A DNA stretch of 64,000 nucleotides, from positions 1 through 64,000 of the forward strand of contig JAYMTL010000083.1 in NCBI GenBank assembly GCA_036897445.1, given 5' to 3'. Below, piece after piece: positions 13,429 to 26,879 of the stretch. A program made the translations under genes and the position numbers. Source of the DNA: Pelargonium tetragonum (lineage: Eukaryota > Streptophyta > Magnoliopsida > Geraniales > Geraniaceae). Below the pieces are notes generated by a model, which ran no database searches, had not been told where the DNA came from, and saw only the letters and a program-made list of their open reading frames with translations. Within the stretch, counting starts at the first letter, position 1, and each line of letters starts with the position of its first letter.

Positions 13429-14816
13429 CTGGGATTGAAAAAAGTCTTGCAATCATATAACTCTTGACTTATGAAATAGAAGAAAAAGCTTCGCTGTGCC
13501 CTTCTTTTAATTGTTTTAATTGAAAGTTGCTTTTATGTAAAGGAGCCCTGAACTTAAGAACCCTTTTAGACAGTAAGAAGCGCGAGAATGCTATAGTTCA
13601 GTTAGACTTCCTTTTTCTCAAGACAAAGAAAACCCCTTTAAAACCTTATTTTGCCTCCGGGTTTAGCGAAATATCAGCAACTCTTGAACTAAGGCTATCT
13701 TTTTGAGAGTCATTTTTTACCAAAGCTTTCTGGAGCTTTATTTGGGACATCCTACGGGAGTATCCACAGCATTTTTATAAGAACAACGCTGCCAGGCCTT
13801 GCTGGATCCGTGAAATTTACTAAACATTAAACTGAATTTTAGAAGAAGGAATGTCCAAAATTCTGATTTAAAGGCTCACTTTTTCACAGATCGGGACTTC
13901 TATAATAAAATCTAGTCCAGTCCGGCAGTTCTATTTAACAAACTTGTTGATCCTAACTTTGTGGGATTAATGAATTAACTATAAAAGTCTCTTCTTAAGG
14001 GGCTACCAATCCTCAGAGGGATTAACTATACTATACCTTTTTGTGTTATATTACACTGAAGTTTAAGCTAAAACTGTAAACAGAGCGTCGCCCGTACTTG
14101 GAAAACCTTTGTATCAACCAGGCGACAAAAAATCTAGCAAAAGGCGCCTTAATTAAAAATTCGTACAGGGAGGCCCCTTTAACAAGCCCTATATAGTTGA
14201 AAAAGACTTTAGATTAGAGTGGGTTTTTATGATTTTCTGAAACCCCTGGAATAGGCTTAACTTAAACTTTCTGGATTAAACATAGGTATGTCATTTTCAT
14301 AGAGGGGCCGGGAATAGCAAATTAAAGTCAATTTTTTATTGGAGTACAAGAAAATTGCTTCAGGAAAACTATTAAAATTGATTGCTGTACCTAAAACGAG
14401 TTGTAATACGGGCTTTTCGTTGTTTTACTATGGATTATGCACAGTTTAACTTCACAAAAAAAATCAAGGGTCTCCTCTAGCTGAGCTTAGCTACACTTTC
14501 CCTACCAGGATAACTAAGTATGATTCAGGGTTCTATGGAAGCTGCTTCATTCAAGAACCGAAAGGAACCTTGTCTTTCCCTTTTTTATTTAGTAAACCCT
14601 GTTCAGATGCCCTATGTTATCAAATATTTTTATAGGACTAAAGCCCCTGTTCAAAAGTAAGCTTATATTAACCCAGTCTAGCTAAATCGAGTGTCGCTGG
14701 TTCAAACCCATGTGAGATATAATACTAGTTAAGTGGGTTAACCGAACTCTAGTCGGCAAAGAATCTAAACAAATCTGAACAAATTGCCTTATGCATCTCT
14801 TCATTTTTAGGCTGGT

Positions 14817-14831
14817 TTAATTACATTACCT
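14817..14831 (+). repeat. dispersed 15-mer, copy 1
   Basis: Exact TTAATTACATTACCT. One of eight copies of TTAATTRCATTACCT in the window. By base composition a given 15-mer of this make-up is expected less than 0.001 times in 128 kb of strand. It follows the words TCATTTTTAGG, similar to the flank of the copy at 35459. Confidence 0.9.
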
Positions 14832-16280
14832 ATTCTATTTTAATCGAGACACGCTGCTTTTTTTATAGTTAATAGACTCGTGCTAGGATCAAAAAAGCTA
14901 GGGTTATAGTGGATGACTTGTTGCATTTTGTCAAGTTATTGGACTAAAACGAACCAAGAGATTCCAAGAGGAGATACTGCTGCAGTTTCTTCAATAAGTG
15001 CTTCTTTGTTTGTAAGGAAACCCTCTCGCTCTAAACTAAAAGGGGTTAAGCTTTTTGAAAGGACTCTCTGGAATGATAGAAAGGGAGACCCTTAACGATA
15101 AATGCAAGTAAGGAGGGGAAAACACAAAAACTGTGCCAAAACTTACCTTTGCCTTTCAGGGCGTTTTTAGACTCTGATACAAACCATATTTTATATTCTT
15201 CGAAAAAAATCAAGGGCAATAAAATAGCGAGTCAATGAAAACCCTTCAGCTTCATTTTTTAGGTTCCTCCAAGCTTTAGTTATTCTTTTATCTTTAAAGG
15301 AATAAGAAACAAAAGGCATGGAGATACAGCTTAAAAGAATACGGTACAGGTCCAGAAGTTCTGATTGATAAGTTCTTTAAGAGCTATAACAAGGGACTCC
15401 TTATACTTAATTAAGGGTTTATAATAAAATAAAAACTAAGTCTTCTAGTTTTTTTTAAGGAAAATCCTGCATTTAGGCTTGCTTTTATGTTATTACAAAG
15501 GAAACCCTGGGTTACAAGGATTTATTCTTATAATATAAAGTGGAGTTAAACCGGTAAAAATTTCTTAGTTCCATTCTTAAACCCCTTATATGATATTCCT
15601 ATTTTTGTTCTTAATACCGCTTTCAGAAATTAAAGTCATACAAAAGTTCCTTTCTTTTTTTAACAATCCCACAACTATCTGAGATGGTAGAAAAAAGAAG
15701 TTCACCAAATAGTTGAGGGCACAGCGCATTAACCTGAGAAATAGCAAAATACTGCTGCTACCCCTATACGAAGAGTAAGATCAAACAAGACTAGTACTAA
15801 ACCACCTCTATCCTCTGCTTTTGAGAAAACTAAGGATATTGTCAAAATCTTAGTTTTAAGACTCTTAATTCATTCCTGTTCAATTTAGAGAAGTTAGGAG
15901 AGCAATAGAACTGCTTCATAGAGTTAGTTCCCCCTTTCTTTTTCTAAAGTTAGAAAACTGCAGGATAGTTTAGTTAAGTAAGCCCGCAAGGCAGGAGTTC
16001 AAACGGCATAGTATACATTATAAGACATTAGCGGCAAGGGTTCTAATCGCATACCTTAAAGAGACTCCGTAAACCATATCTTAAAGAAAATCCTAGGAAT
16101 ATGCTTGAGACTGCTATTAGGCACGGATTCAAGTCGAATCAGCTTGCATTTTTCGGGCTCAAGTCCCATGCTCAGGCAGTCCTTTTTTTAGTGTTTTTCC
16201 TTTATTTCAAAGGTTCGAGTCGAGGGTAAGATAATTTCTTTTTGTATCTTTATCTTTTTAAGGGTCTCTCATCGGTACAA

Positions 16281-16291
16281 GGTTCAAATCC
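16281..16291 (+). pseudogene. tRNA T-arm-like fragment
   Basis: Exact GGTTCAAATCC preceded by ACAA and followed by TGT, so the T-stem could pair with one bulge (ACA-GG with CC-TGT). No D-arm or anticodon arm is visible at the expected distance upstream. Several other looser T-loop-like strings (GTTCAAAC, TTCTAATC, CTCAAGTC) lie within the preceding 300 bases. This may be a graveyard of tRNA pieces, or coincidence. Confidence 0.2.
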
Positions 16292-17436
16292 TGTGAATAG
16301 TTCCTCAATCTTCATACTTGTAATACCTAATTTTCTTAAAAGCCTAACCCCTAAATCTTAGTATTCTTAGGAACCTTCAGAGCCTTGCCTTTGATACTCC
16401 TTATCTCTCTCTAGCTTACTCTGTATTATCTTGATAGCGCCTTTTATTTGTTAGTCTCGAGGCCCCCTTGTTTGTCTTAATACCTACACCCTGTTCAGTA
16501 AAAACTTGTACTTACAAATTCCCTAATAAGTTAATTTCAAAATTTTCTCCCAAATTTCATTATAACCCCCTGGAACAAGGGTTTATGGTTTATTATCTTC
16601 AGATTTTTGCAGCACACGAGGCATTCTGCTTTTTACTTAGGCTCTTAATAGGAGTCACCCAGCAAGGCCTTCCCTCTTGTACTTTTTTTACTAGGGTTCC
16701 CTCAGAAATTAAGAAAGAATCTATCCTTTATTTTAGACTTTCTTAAAAATCAAAGTTAATACCAAGGCCCATTCCTACCTAGAAGCTACTGATCAACTAT
16801 ACGACTTCTTGTATATAATTATCATAAAAGAGGGCTGAGCTAAACATTTTTAGTATTTATATGTAGACTTTTTTCAAAGAAAAGCTAAACTTCAGAATTT
16901 ACTAACCTAAGAGAAATTTTATAAAGTACACCTTTTCTTCATGTAGAACCGGTCTGTTAATTATTAACTACTTAACACTTCTGTCTTGCCAAAAGTGAAC
17001 GAATTCTTTAGATATATTCTACTTTTCTGGAATTGCTAGTTCATAGGAAGAAGGAGAGTAGGGGTTCCTTACAGTAAAGTAGAACTGTAATTTGAGATGA
17101 CATTATACTGGGTTGGTAGTTTACAGATACTTTTCTCTGTTAGCCAGAGGAGACTCCCTTATTTCCATGGACTTAGAAATGAGCTTGTGGAAAAATTCAA
17201 TAATAGTAGTACTCCTTTTTTTGTAAGGTACTCAGTCAAAACTCAAAGAAGAGGCTGAGGGGTTTACGCTCTAATTTTCTTGGTAATACTATACTAAATT
17301 AAGGCAGAAACTCCTTGTTTGTAAATTTGTAGTTAGCCTAAGCCCGGACCCCTGAGATTCGATTTCTGTTCGAAATAAGTAATACGCAGTGATCGAGAAA
17401 AAGCTATATCCCTATATGTTAGCTACAACAAGACAC

Positions 17437-17459
17437 GGGGCTACCCTAAGAGGAGCCCC
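17437..17459. other. 6-bp GC-rich hairpin
   Basis: GGGGCT pairs perfectly with AGCCCC across an 11-base loop. It is typical of the small G+C islands scattered through the window. No T-run follows, so it does not look like a classical intrinsic terminator. Confidence 0.6.
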
Positions 17460-20400
17460 AGTATTCCTATAATAAGGCAGGCAAGAGTAAAACAGCAATC
17501 TTGGGAAGTGTAAAAAGGAGACCTAAACCCAATTCCTTTAGAACGATAAGAATTCTTAAGGAGGCTTTTTAAGGGTTTAGGAGGTTAAGAAGAAGCAAAT
17601 GCTGGCTAAAAGGGTAAGAGTGTTTCTTTATGTATACTACTAACAATTCCCTACTGGATAAGGTTTCTTTCCTCTTTTTTAGTGATAAGAACAAAGGCAA
17701 TGAGGGGTTTTTATATCTTAACAAGTAATACAAACCCAAGGGGCTCCAAAGGTTTTTGCAAGCAAGCTGGTAAATAAGTTTCGTTGGTATACCTTTTAGC
17801 TAGGTAGATAAAAAGAGAAATTCCATACCTAAGTCTATTATTTCCCCGCTGTTATTCTATTGTCCTGTGAGAAAGAAGTTTTCCTAATTCTTGTATTTCA
17901 GTTCTAAGTTAAAATTAAGGTTAAGGAGTCCGTTCTTTCACAATAAGGGCTAGCTTATAAAAACTAAGGAAATTTGTAATTAAGAGGGGCAACCGAGGAC
18001 TATAAAGATTTTAGTAAATCTCGTATCTAGCTTCTAGGTATTATGTCCTCAGGTTACTTGTGGAAGTTGTTAAGGTAGACCCTTTTCTAGCTAATTTTGA
18101 GCTCAGCCAGATATCACTCTATTTTCTGGAATTGGACACGTTGCCTCACGAAATATTCCTAATACAAGGTTAGACCTTATAAAACGAGCTTGCGCGCATA
18201 CTCAAGATATAAGTTTTCTCCGATCTGGATTCCGATAGGATGGCTTTTATCAACAAGTAAAGATTATCTTTTTATCTATTACAACACTCACAGCTCTTAC
18301 AAAGGGCATTTGGGTTTTTTCGAATCTAGTCAGCTCAATGGCGGAGTATAATGTTTAAAAAAGCCTCTTACTTAGAACTTAAATAGCAAACGAAACTAAA
18401 GCTTGTAATAAATCAAAAGTATCTAGAAGTATACCATTCCAAAAATTAAGGACTCCCTTAAAGTTATACCAATCCCAGAGACTAGTTTCTAATAGAAAAA
18501 AGGGTATCCCCTCATAGCAAAGATTTTGTACATACCGAAAAAATTTAGTTAAAATAGAAACCGGTTAATTCTAAAAAGAATTTTAATAAGCATAGGCTAA
18601 GCGGGTATCTGCAAATCTTTTCATTTTAAATGAGGTTAAGTTAGCTCCTAATAGTTAAGAAACTCGGACCTATGAATAGATAAGAGATTTGTATCAACTT
18701 TACTTGTAGGGAACTCCTTATTAATCTGTTTGCTGCACAAGGAAGGACTCCTCCCTTAATAGACATAGGGTCTCATAGAATAACTCAGTACGGGCTAGTA
18801 CCCAGTAATCGGTAGGGGTCAATTTGAACTTATAAACTTTAAGGGGCGGGGCTTTTGTCTTAACTTTTTAATTTATTATAAAAAATTCCTTGGTGTTGAT
18901 TGTGTATTTGGAGTCAAGACTTACACCAAACCCCTATACTTGTGTTTTATACCAGGCTAAATATACTTAGCAACGAATTTTGGATAAGGGTTTCTTTTTT
19001 TGTAAAGAAGTACTAAAGATATTTTATAAAAGTTAGCTGCTTTATTGTAAAAGTGAATCCCTTGGTATAAGAAAACCGGATACAATTTTCTTTTTCAATT
19101 CTATTCATACTATCTTATAAAGAGCTCCCACTAGCTAAACCTTTTCTGAGCAAACTGTCCCTGGAATTCAATTTCCTTAAGGTTTAAATTAAAAGCACTC
19201 GGATATTCTGTAATAAAATAATCCTAACATCAACTACATCTACCCCACTCCGTATTGTTTTTTAAGCGCGCCTCGGGTTCTCCGGGCTGCCTTTTTTATA
19301 TATTTATACAACGCCTTTTCGAAAACGAACATTTTATTGCGTAATACAAGATTAGAATATTTTATGGCTAGATTAACTAACCCTGAGAAAAGCCCTCTGT
19401 TCTAGGATTCCCTGTTTATTTATATATTTATTTAGAAAAAAGGTTTGGAAATATTGCGGGGTACCATTAGTACTGGTTATGAAACCGCTTAAAATGAATA
19501 TCCTTTAAAAAGTTTTTGTAGCTGAAAGTACAGGGAATTAGAAAGAATTTACCAAAAAAGGATACCTATAAATTTTTTGTTAAAGCAGGAGCTTCGGATG
19601 AAAAGATTCTTAGGTTCGAATTTGAAACATTTCCTTGAGGGGGTTTGACTTTATACAGTTTAGTCAGTAGGAGCGCCTGAACCCAGCTTACGTATATTTT
19701 TGAGAAAGAGAACACAATGCCTATATAATTTTTTGAAAGGAATTTAGTCCATAGTATGGCTACTCGTATGGGACCTCACTTCAATTCTGTAGATACTTTC
19801 AATTTGAAAAGCCGGCCCAACAAGTCGTCTCCCAAGGACCCTTGTGTCTTAATAAAAGCAACAAAGTGTTGAACAAAGTTTGGCGTATGCTCTTAAACTA
19901 TAAAGTACCCATAAATTTTACAAGACGCGAAGAGCTCCTCTAAGAGTAAGGAATGCTAGGGATAGCCTAGAGAAAAGGAGTATTCTTCAAATATTTAGTA
20001 TTAAAAAGAGGGTCCTTGAAGTAGATAGGTCATTTTTTATATAATAAAAGAATGCTGCGTTAAGTATAGATCTAACTCAGAAAATTGTAGCTTTTTGCTA
20101 ATAAAGAGGATTTAAAAAGAATGATATTATCCCTTGCGAGACTGCTACTTTATTGTTTCTACCCTGTAACCTGTAATTTTATAGCCGATATCAAACTTAT
20201 CTCCTTACAAACAAAACCCCTTTACCATGATAGTGATTCCTAGGACTTCTTCTGCGATATTTATTAATTTCTTACTATCTCCTAACAAACTGCTCAAATT
20301 AAAAAGTCAAAAGCTTCTTTTATTTATTATATCCTTTGTTAAACACAAAATGCCCGTACTCCTTAGCTTTATTTCGCGCTTTTCTATACCAAAGAAAGAA

Positions 20401-20742
20401 GTTTACGAAACCCCTACAAAGGGATTCCTATCTCGAAAAAGGTTTCCATACTCATATTAAAATAGAAAAAAACTTTGCTTCGTGCTAAGGGGCGTTTAAT
20501 TTGTTAATAAAAATTGACCCATAAAAATCCCTGGTGCCAGGAAATAAGGACTTGTTTTGGACACACTTTTAGGTTTCTCCTATACCTTTTTTGGTCACGT
20601 AATAGACTAGAACTTTAGAATTTTTAGAGGAGGAGTTCGCTTATAGCTCTTTAAGAATCCCTACCAAATTAAAGTATAAGGTGAAGGTTGGGAATGAAAT
20701 CCTAGTTATGCTGTAAGGTTTAATAATGCGAAATTCCCAGTA

Positions 20743-20752
20743 CCCCTAGGGG
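20743..20752. repeat. CCCCTAGGGG palindrome
   Basis: A perfect 10-base palindrome followed at once by CCCCT. It lies directly beside the imperfect hairpin at 20759-20800, making a compact structured spot in otherwise plain AT-rich DNA. Confidence 0.8.
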
Positions 20753-20758
20753 CCCCTA

Positions 20759-20800
20759 CCTACTATTACTATAAGTTAAAAGATTATCATAGTAGTTAGG
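20759..20800. other. imperfect 16-17 base inverted repeat
   Basis: The left arm (20759-20774, starting CCTACTATT) and right arm (20784-20800, ending GTAGTTAGG) are inverted copies with about three mismatches or wobbles and a one-base bulge, around a 9-base A-rich loop. No gene adjoins it, so any role as an RNA 3' end or replication structure is speculative. Confidence 0.55.
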
Positions 20801-21052
20801 TATATCCACCATTAAATGCTGTGACTTTGTAACCCCTTTATTATACAAATATTATAAACCCGAGCGCACCTAAGTTCAGTTGATTCAGACTCTTAACAAT
20901 TAGTAATATACATGACATAGGTCGCACTTTCCTTTCCTAACTAGCATTTAGACCCCTCTTCGTAGCAGTTTTAGCTACCCAATAATTGAGGGGTTCGAAG
21001 CCCACTTTTGATTACAATAAAGGAGTATCCTCAGGTCTGCGTAATTTGTAAG

Positions 21053-21063
21053 TTTTTTTTTTT
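21053..21063. repeat. T11 homopolymer
   Basis: Eleven consecutive T, followed by AATAAAAG. No stable hairpin precedes it, so a terminator is not supported. Confidence 0.85.
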
Positions 21064-21482
21064 AATAAAAGATTTTGTAATAGCACCCTTTGTGAAGCGT
21101 GCTAGAAGTCGCGCGGATGGTCCCTAATGTATTGTATACGGTAACTGCAGATTCAATAAAATTACCCTGAAGCAGAGAATTCTATACGTTGAGAGATAAA
21201 ATGAAATTGAGGCATAGCCCATAAAACATATCCAATCAGAAAAGACTAGAAGTACAAATTGCTATAAAAGTTTTGGGTTCTAAGTTAAAGTTCCTCTTAG
21301 CCGAACTTGTTTATTTACACGAGGAAAGAGTCTCTTCAAAAGCACTCCTTTAAGGTTATCCCTTTTTGAGACTCCTTGGTAGGGTATTACTGACAAAAAA
21401 GCTATACGTCGCAAAATAAGGGTGTATCGGCCTTATACAAACTTCTAAAGATTACGGGAAGAAGGCTTGGGCAACTTTTTAA

Positions 21483-21498
21483 GTCTAGATGTCTAGAT
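21483..21498. repeat. 8-bp tandem duplication
   Basis: GTCTAGAT occurs twice in direct succession without change. It is one of a set of perfect two-copy micro-duplications in this window. Confidence 0.85.
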
Positions 21499-24400
21499 AT
21501 AATGTTTTGAAATCTTGTCCTTAAGAGCCTATACCAAAGGATATACATTTAGCCCTTCCTTAGAAAAGAGGCTAAATCCTAACTTAGGGCATTAGCAAGA
21601 AATAGTAGCAAGCGGATTAAAGGACCCCGTTAACTTTATAGAGAGTCCAATTAAGTAATGAGTAAATCCATTGTAACTTCAGCTAGTAAACGATATTATA
21701 TAGTATTGAATGTTAAAAGCTTTAGAACTAGAACTCTTCAATCCTAGTCAAAGCCTTGTAAAGAGTAAACTTTCGAATTTTATGTACAAGAAAGCGAAAT
21801 TTAATACCTAATCTAATTCTATCCTTTTTATTCTACCCGCAGCGAAGGGAGTGAAAAAATCTGGAACTGGATACAACCTCTCAAGTCTACTTATGGATCG
21901 GGGCGGGTTAATGAGGAGTAACTCACGGCGCTTACATCTTATGTAAAAAGGGGACTTTAAGAGCGTATACTTATGCTCTTTTTGAGGCCTATCTCTATTG
22001 GCAAGTGCTATACATAGTAAAAAAGAAAACATCATTCTTAGGATCCAGAGGAAAAGAATGGAGCCTACAAAGAGACAGTAAACTTACTAGAAAGCCTTAG
22101 GCAGAATGTCTCGGTTTTAAACCCTCCACATCACTAAAAGTTAATCCATGTTAAAAAGGTAAAATTCTACCCGGTCTTACTTTATTTATAGAGACCTTTT
22201 AGCTTTATTAGGTTCGGCGAGCATACCCAAGAAGCTTCAAGACTAAGTCAGCTACTACCTTTATAAGGGAAAATCCCTTTACAAATTCTTTTTATTAAAA
22301 ATTTCACTTTAACCCCTCTTTCAAGAAGAGTACTGTAGTGCTCTTCCTTATCAATCAAAGATTTTTTTTATTGTACGAACTTTATCTGAACGGGCTTTTA
22401 AACGAAAGGGGTTATATAACTCAGTGTACAAATACATATATTAACAAAAAGCGCATATCAATAACTACAGAATAAAAAGGAGATCCCAAAACCTTTAAGA
22501 CTTGGAACTAAAGTTCGCTTGAGGAAGCGGAAGCTTTGTTTATCAATGAATATATTAAACCATGTTTTAGTAACAGGAGCTGTTAAAAACCTATGTCTTC
22601 TTTATTAAGGGGTACCCCTTTGTATATTGATTCCTTTGTCAACTTAGTTAGAAAAACTCTACTTATACCCGGATATCCTTATGAAAGTTGTATAACCTTA
22701 AGGGCTAAGAGTCATCCAGCAACTGAAGCTTCTATACTATATTAGAAAATAATCCCAACTACTCTTTTCTTTCGAAGGATGCTAAATATAGGCCCCACTT
22801 TATAGAAACCGCTTAAACATTTGTAATTTTATAAGTTACCCCTAAGTTCATACTGATCCTAATTATGCTATAAAAAAATTAAGAAGGAACCTCGTTTTTT
22901 ATTTTACTAGAATTCTATTCTCTGCAAGCCCCTACTTTTTGGGTATATCTTACTCTTGTATTACTAAGAAAGCCTAAAACGGAAAAAGTCAAGGAAATAG
23001 CACTTAAAAGGGAGTTAATAACTGGGATTTCTTCCGGATTAGGGGTGCACTTCTTTGTCTTCTCCCAAAGCTAATGCCTTCCTCCAGGGTAATTCCCAAG
23101 TTTCATAAAACTACCCTACCTTCTTGAGTATAAATAAAGCGCAATTTCGGGGGGCTTCTCTTAACATTTTTGACCCCAGGTTTTTTAAGGGACTCCCTTT
23201 AACTAGCGCTTTGGAAGTAAAATGAATTTAAAAAAGCATACTTTAGTATACTGGGTTACCCAAATTATAAAGCCTCGTACTTATCTTGCATGCAGCTACT
23301 CCTGTGTTTTTAATACCTAAAGCGACTTAATTATAACTTACGTCTAGAGGAAATGCCCTGTTGTTTCATCCTGAAAAGTTTATACCGAAAGTTAAAGGTA
23401 AATTAGTTAGCAAAATATCCTATAAAAGCAACATATAAGCTAGAAATCCCGGTACTAAGTACAATTTCAAGGGAATTTCTTGTATCGGTATAGGGCAAAG
23501 CTTAAAATAAAATAGAGAAGGGGGCTCTTTAAATAAACACTAGTGTTTTATAAATAAGTAATAGGAAGTTTTGACAAGGTTAAACTCAGTTAGTACTCAT
23601 TTTTGGTAATTGGGGTTTGTTTATACATAGGAGTTTCCCTATTATTTCATTTTACTCAAAGGTTTCTGGATATCTTTTTTGCCTTTGTTTCAACAGGATT
23701 TAGAGGCGCTTTTTATACAACTAAACCACTATTTAAAATTAAAAAAGTACTTACATTGTATCCAGGCTTAGGAACTTGGTTAGAAAAATGCTTTATACTA
23801 ACCGGGAGGGTTCTGAATTTAGAGTTCTTACCTTTTTTCTAGAACAAAATTGGAAGCTTTATCAAATAAACTTAAGGTTAGAATTACTGAGAATATAGCC
23901 AGGGTTTAACTTACTAAAGGAAATCCGGAATAAAAGAGTGCTGCCTTTACCAACGCGCGACTTTAAAAGATCTGGGCGTCATTATAGTTATGAAAGGGCT
24001 AACCTGGTCAAAGTTCCTTTTTACTGCTAGTTTCTACGAATTCCGTTGACAAAGCCTTATATCATGAAAAATTCAAAACCAGTCCTAACCTACTATTATA
24101 AAGTCAAATTTCTGAGGTGCAACTTCTTTTGACGGGAGTATTCTGGGCTTCCTGCTGCAGAGAAAAGAGCGTTATCTGCTCAGTTTAGTACTGGGAATTC
24201 CTGGATTTACTCCCCTTTACATTTGGAATTTACAAAAGGCATAAAAAGAATTAGAATTTCCTTGAGTACTATGACGAACAGGCTTGGTTAAAGAGGGATA
24301 ATTTACTATACGGAATCTTTTGAACTCTAAGCTATTCATATTGTAAAAATTGAACTTGAGACTTAGGGTACTTTATAGGGATTATCTTTGAATATAGCAA

Positions 24401-24803
24401 GGAACTGACTCAAGCGAGTGAACCTATACACTTTTTTTAGAAAGGGCCCTAATTTTTGTTAGAATTGTATATATGCCTAGAAGTTTAAACCCATGATACT
24501 GGACAGGAAAGGCTTGATACAGTGTAAGTACTTGCAGTAAAGAAAAATACCGGGCCTCTATTAGAGTTAATAGCATTGCTTCTGGGATTTAGAAAGCAGC
24601 CCTTTTGCGGGATTACCCTGGGTCTAAAATAAAAGAGAACCTATTTTATATAGGAAGATTCTTGTATTTTTCTCTGCTTTATCCTTATATTAATAAAGTG
24701 ATTCCTACGCAGAGTAAAGTGTCTTAATTAAGAAATAGGGACTATCAAACTAAATCAGGGAGTCTTTTTACTTTAGAATTAGAGGAGCTAAAATCCTGAA
24801 AAG

Positions 24804-24821
24804 TAGCCTCCTTTTAGGCTA
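24804..24821. other. 6-bp hairpin
   Basis: TAGCCT pairs with AGGCTA around a 6-base loop CCTTTT. Small and weak, listed because it is perfect and belongs to the recurrent pattern of purine-GG/CC-pyrimidine mini-palindromes. Confidence 0.5.
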
Positions 24822-25262
24822 AAATGAAATCTTAAGAAGTTTCTTGACAGAGGGGTGAAAACAGCAAAAAGTTACAGGTTCCTATAACGCACTTAACTCA
24901 GGTTCGGTTGTCATATAATTCATTATACGTAAAGTTATACTCCTAAAAATAGAGAGCAAAAAGACTTTCTTAAAGAAGTACACCGAGGAGGAGTTTCATT
25001 TCGGAAAATTCTTTACTTTATTTTTAATCTACAAGAATCGGTTATAAGTGATTTTGTATCCAAGAGTTGCGGCTTTTTTATCTACCCCTACCTTAGACTT
25101 TTATGACCCCTAAGCTTATAAATCAAGATAAAGAAAAACGGATTCCTACTTTAAAAAATTCCGTGCTTCTTTACCTAGATTTTAAAAGTTACTCAACTAA
25201 ACCTGTAAAAGCAAGAAAACTGAAGTAATAAGCTGGCTTTTAGTATCTGATCCCAGAGAAGA

Positions 25263-25284
25263 AGCCCTATGAGTAAAAAGGGCT
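25263..25284. other. 6-bp hairpin
   Basis: AGCCCT pairs with AGGGCT around a 10-base A-rich loop. Another member of the scattered small G+C hairpins. Confidence 0.5.
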
Positions 25285-26859
25285 CTCGCCCCTAAACTTT
25301 AGAGTTATTCTTTCCTTTTTTTGTAAACCCTATAGAGGCATTTCCGCCTCTAAAAACTTCTAACAAAATTCAATAACTTCACTCCAAGGCAAAAAGTCAA
25401 AATATCCAAGACATTAATATAGTCAAATTCTTACTATAACCTCTTATAAAGGATTCACTTTTATGAAACATATTTTATCCGGGGTTATCAAAGTTATAAA
25501 GTAGTTGCTAGCCAAAGCTTGTTCCAGATCAAAACGAGTTCTAATTGGACTTTCCTCTTAATATTTTGGTTACATAAGGATTTAAACCCGGGTAGTTGAA
25601 GTGCATAAGTTCCCTTCTTTAAAAAGAAAGATAAGTTAATTAGTAAAAAGCTCCTACTCTTTTTATCTTTTATTTCAAATAACTATACTTTAACATTTAG
25701 AATGGTAGAATCCTGATAACAAAAAGAACCTATTAACTTCTTTAGGATAGGAATAGGGCAAAAGTCTTGGAATAAATAAAACTTAGTTTGTGAATGAGAA
25801 ATGTGGGGTTGCCTACTTCAATTCTTTGAAAGGGGGTACTAGAAAAAGGATTTTACTTGAATAGAAGTCCTATGGATTGAATTGATATTACAGTGTAAAT
25901 ATAATAAAGATAAAAAGGATCCTTATCGAGACTTTACTTTAAATTCCCAAGGTTCCAATACCCGCCCACAAAGGGTTAACCCCTTAAGCAGACTCTAATA
26001 ATATAGGTTTTCAATGGACCCCAGAGTTGATGTAATAATTTTTTATCTTAATCAACTCCGCGAATACCTATAGGCTAAAGAGAACTCGGAAAGCCCACCC
26101 TATATCTCTTAGGATAGAATTGCTATAGAACTTATACCTTGTAAACTCCCCTTAATTAATTGCTAATTAGTTGAAATTTTTTAGAATAGAGATTAAGGTA
26201 TAAATTATAGGGTGCCTTTCTCTTAAAATCTCTTAAAATTGTGTATCCTGATTATTCCCGCTTTGCTAAAGTAGCAGCTTTTTTGACTTGTTCTGATATC
26301 TTTCTTTTTTTAAATTTCCTAAATCTTAATTATTGGCGCTTTTTTGTCTCTAATATCTAATAAGGGGTCCTATTATCCAAAAGTAGAGGCCTATTGAATA
26401 AAGCTTTTCTCAGTAGTAAAGTCTTAATCCGATACACGTCAAGTTTTCTATTTTTTAATCGAAGAAGGCTCCTTGATCTAGCTAGACCGGAAAATTCTTG
26501 TATAGAAAGAAAAACTAAGTATCAGAATAAAGCACAGATGGTGGTTTTTGAGCTTAAACACTGGGTACTAGCAGAGACACAGCGGTTCTTGTGCAGCTTC
26601 AGAGTTGCTTTTATTTGACAAAAGGAAGAGCTCAACATTTTATACAGGGTACTTGTAAGGAACTCTTCGCCTAATCGAGGGCTTATTTGTTGAAAGATTT
26701 TCCAAGGAATTTTTTAACTAACCGAGACTTTATAAAAAACCCTTTTACACGTGGTATCCTATCGATTTAATAGACTCTTTATTTAAGTAAGAATCCTATT
26801 GCCGGAGCTTAGCGACTCTTTTATAAAAACAAGGTTAGAAAGAAGCCTAAGGGATTAAG

Positions 26860-26879
26860 CCCTATAAAACCCTATAAAA
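26860..26879. repeat. 10-bp tandem duplication
   Basis: CCCTATAAAA is repeated twice head to tail without mismatch, then followed by TGTG. Consistent with slippage or end-joining. Confidence 0.9.

Larger units (their letters stand above)
8216..14816. other. gene-free spacer with the longest open frame
   Basis: The longest open frame of the window (117 codons, plus strand, TTG start, 8216-8569) lies here. Its translation has a mixed N-terminal half and a hydrophobic, Tyr-rich C-terminal tail, with no recognised motif, and its length is what chance predicts for 64 kb of this composition. Its 3' half (8455-8720) grades into T-rich sequence in the style of the blocks at 32 and 57 kb. The rest is AT-rich with small pseudo-palindromes and a G7 run near 12635. 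I see no RNA gene. Confidence 0.75.

Noticed and set aside
23603-23842. 79-codon hydrophobic frame with A/T-rich third positions
   Set aside because: Composition is plausible for an organellar membrane peptide, but no family is recognised and frames of this length are expected by chance.
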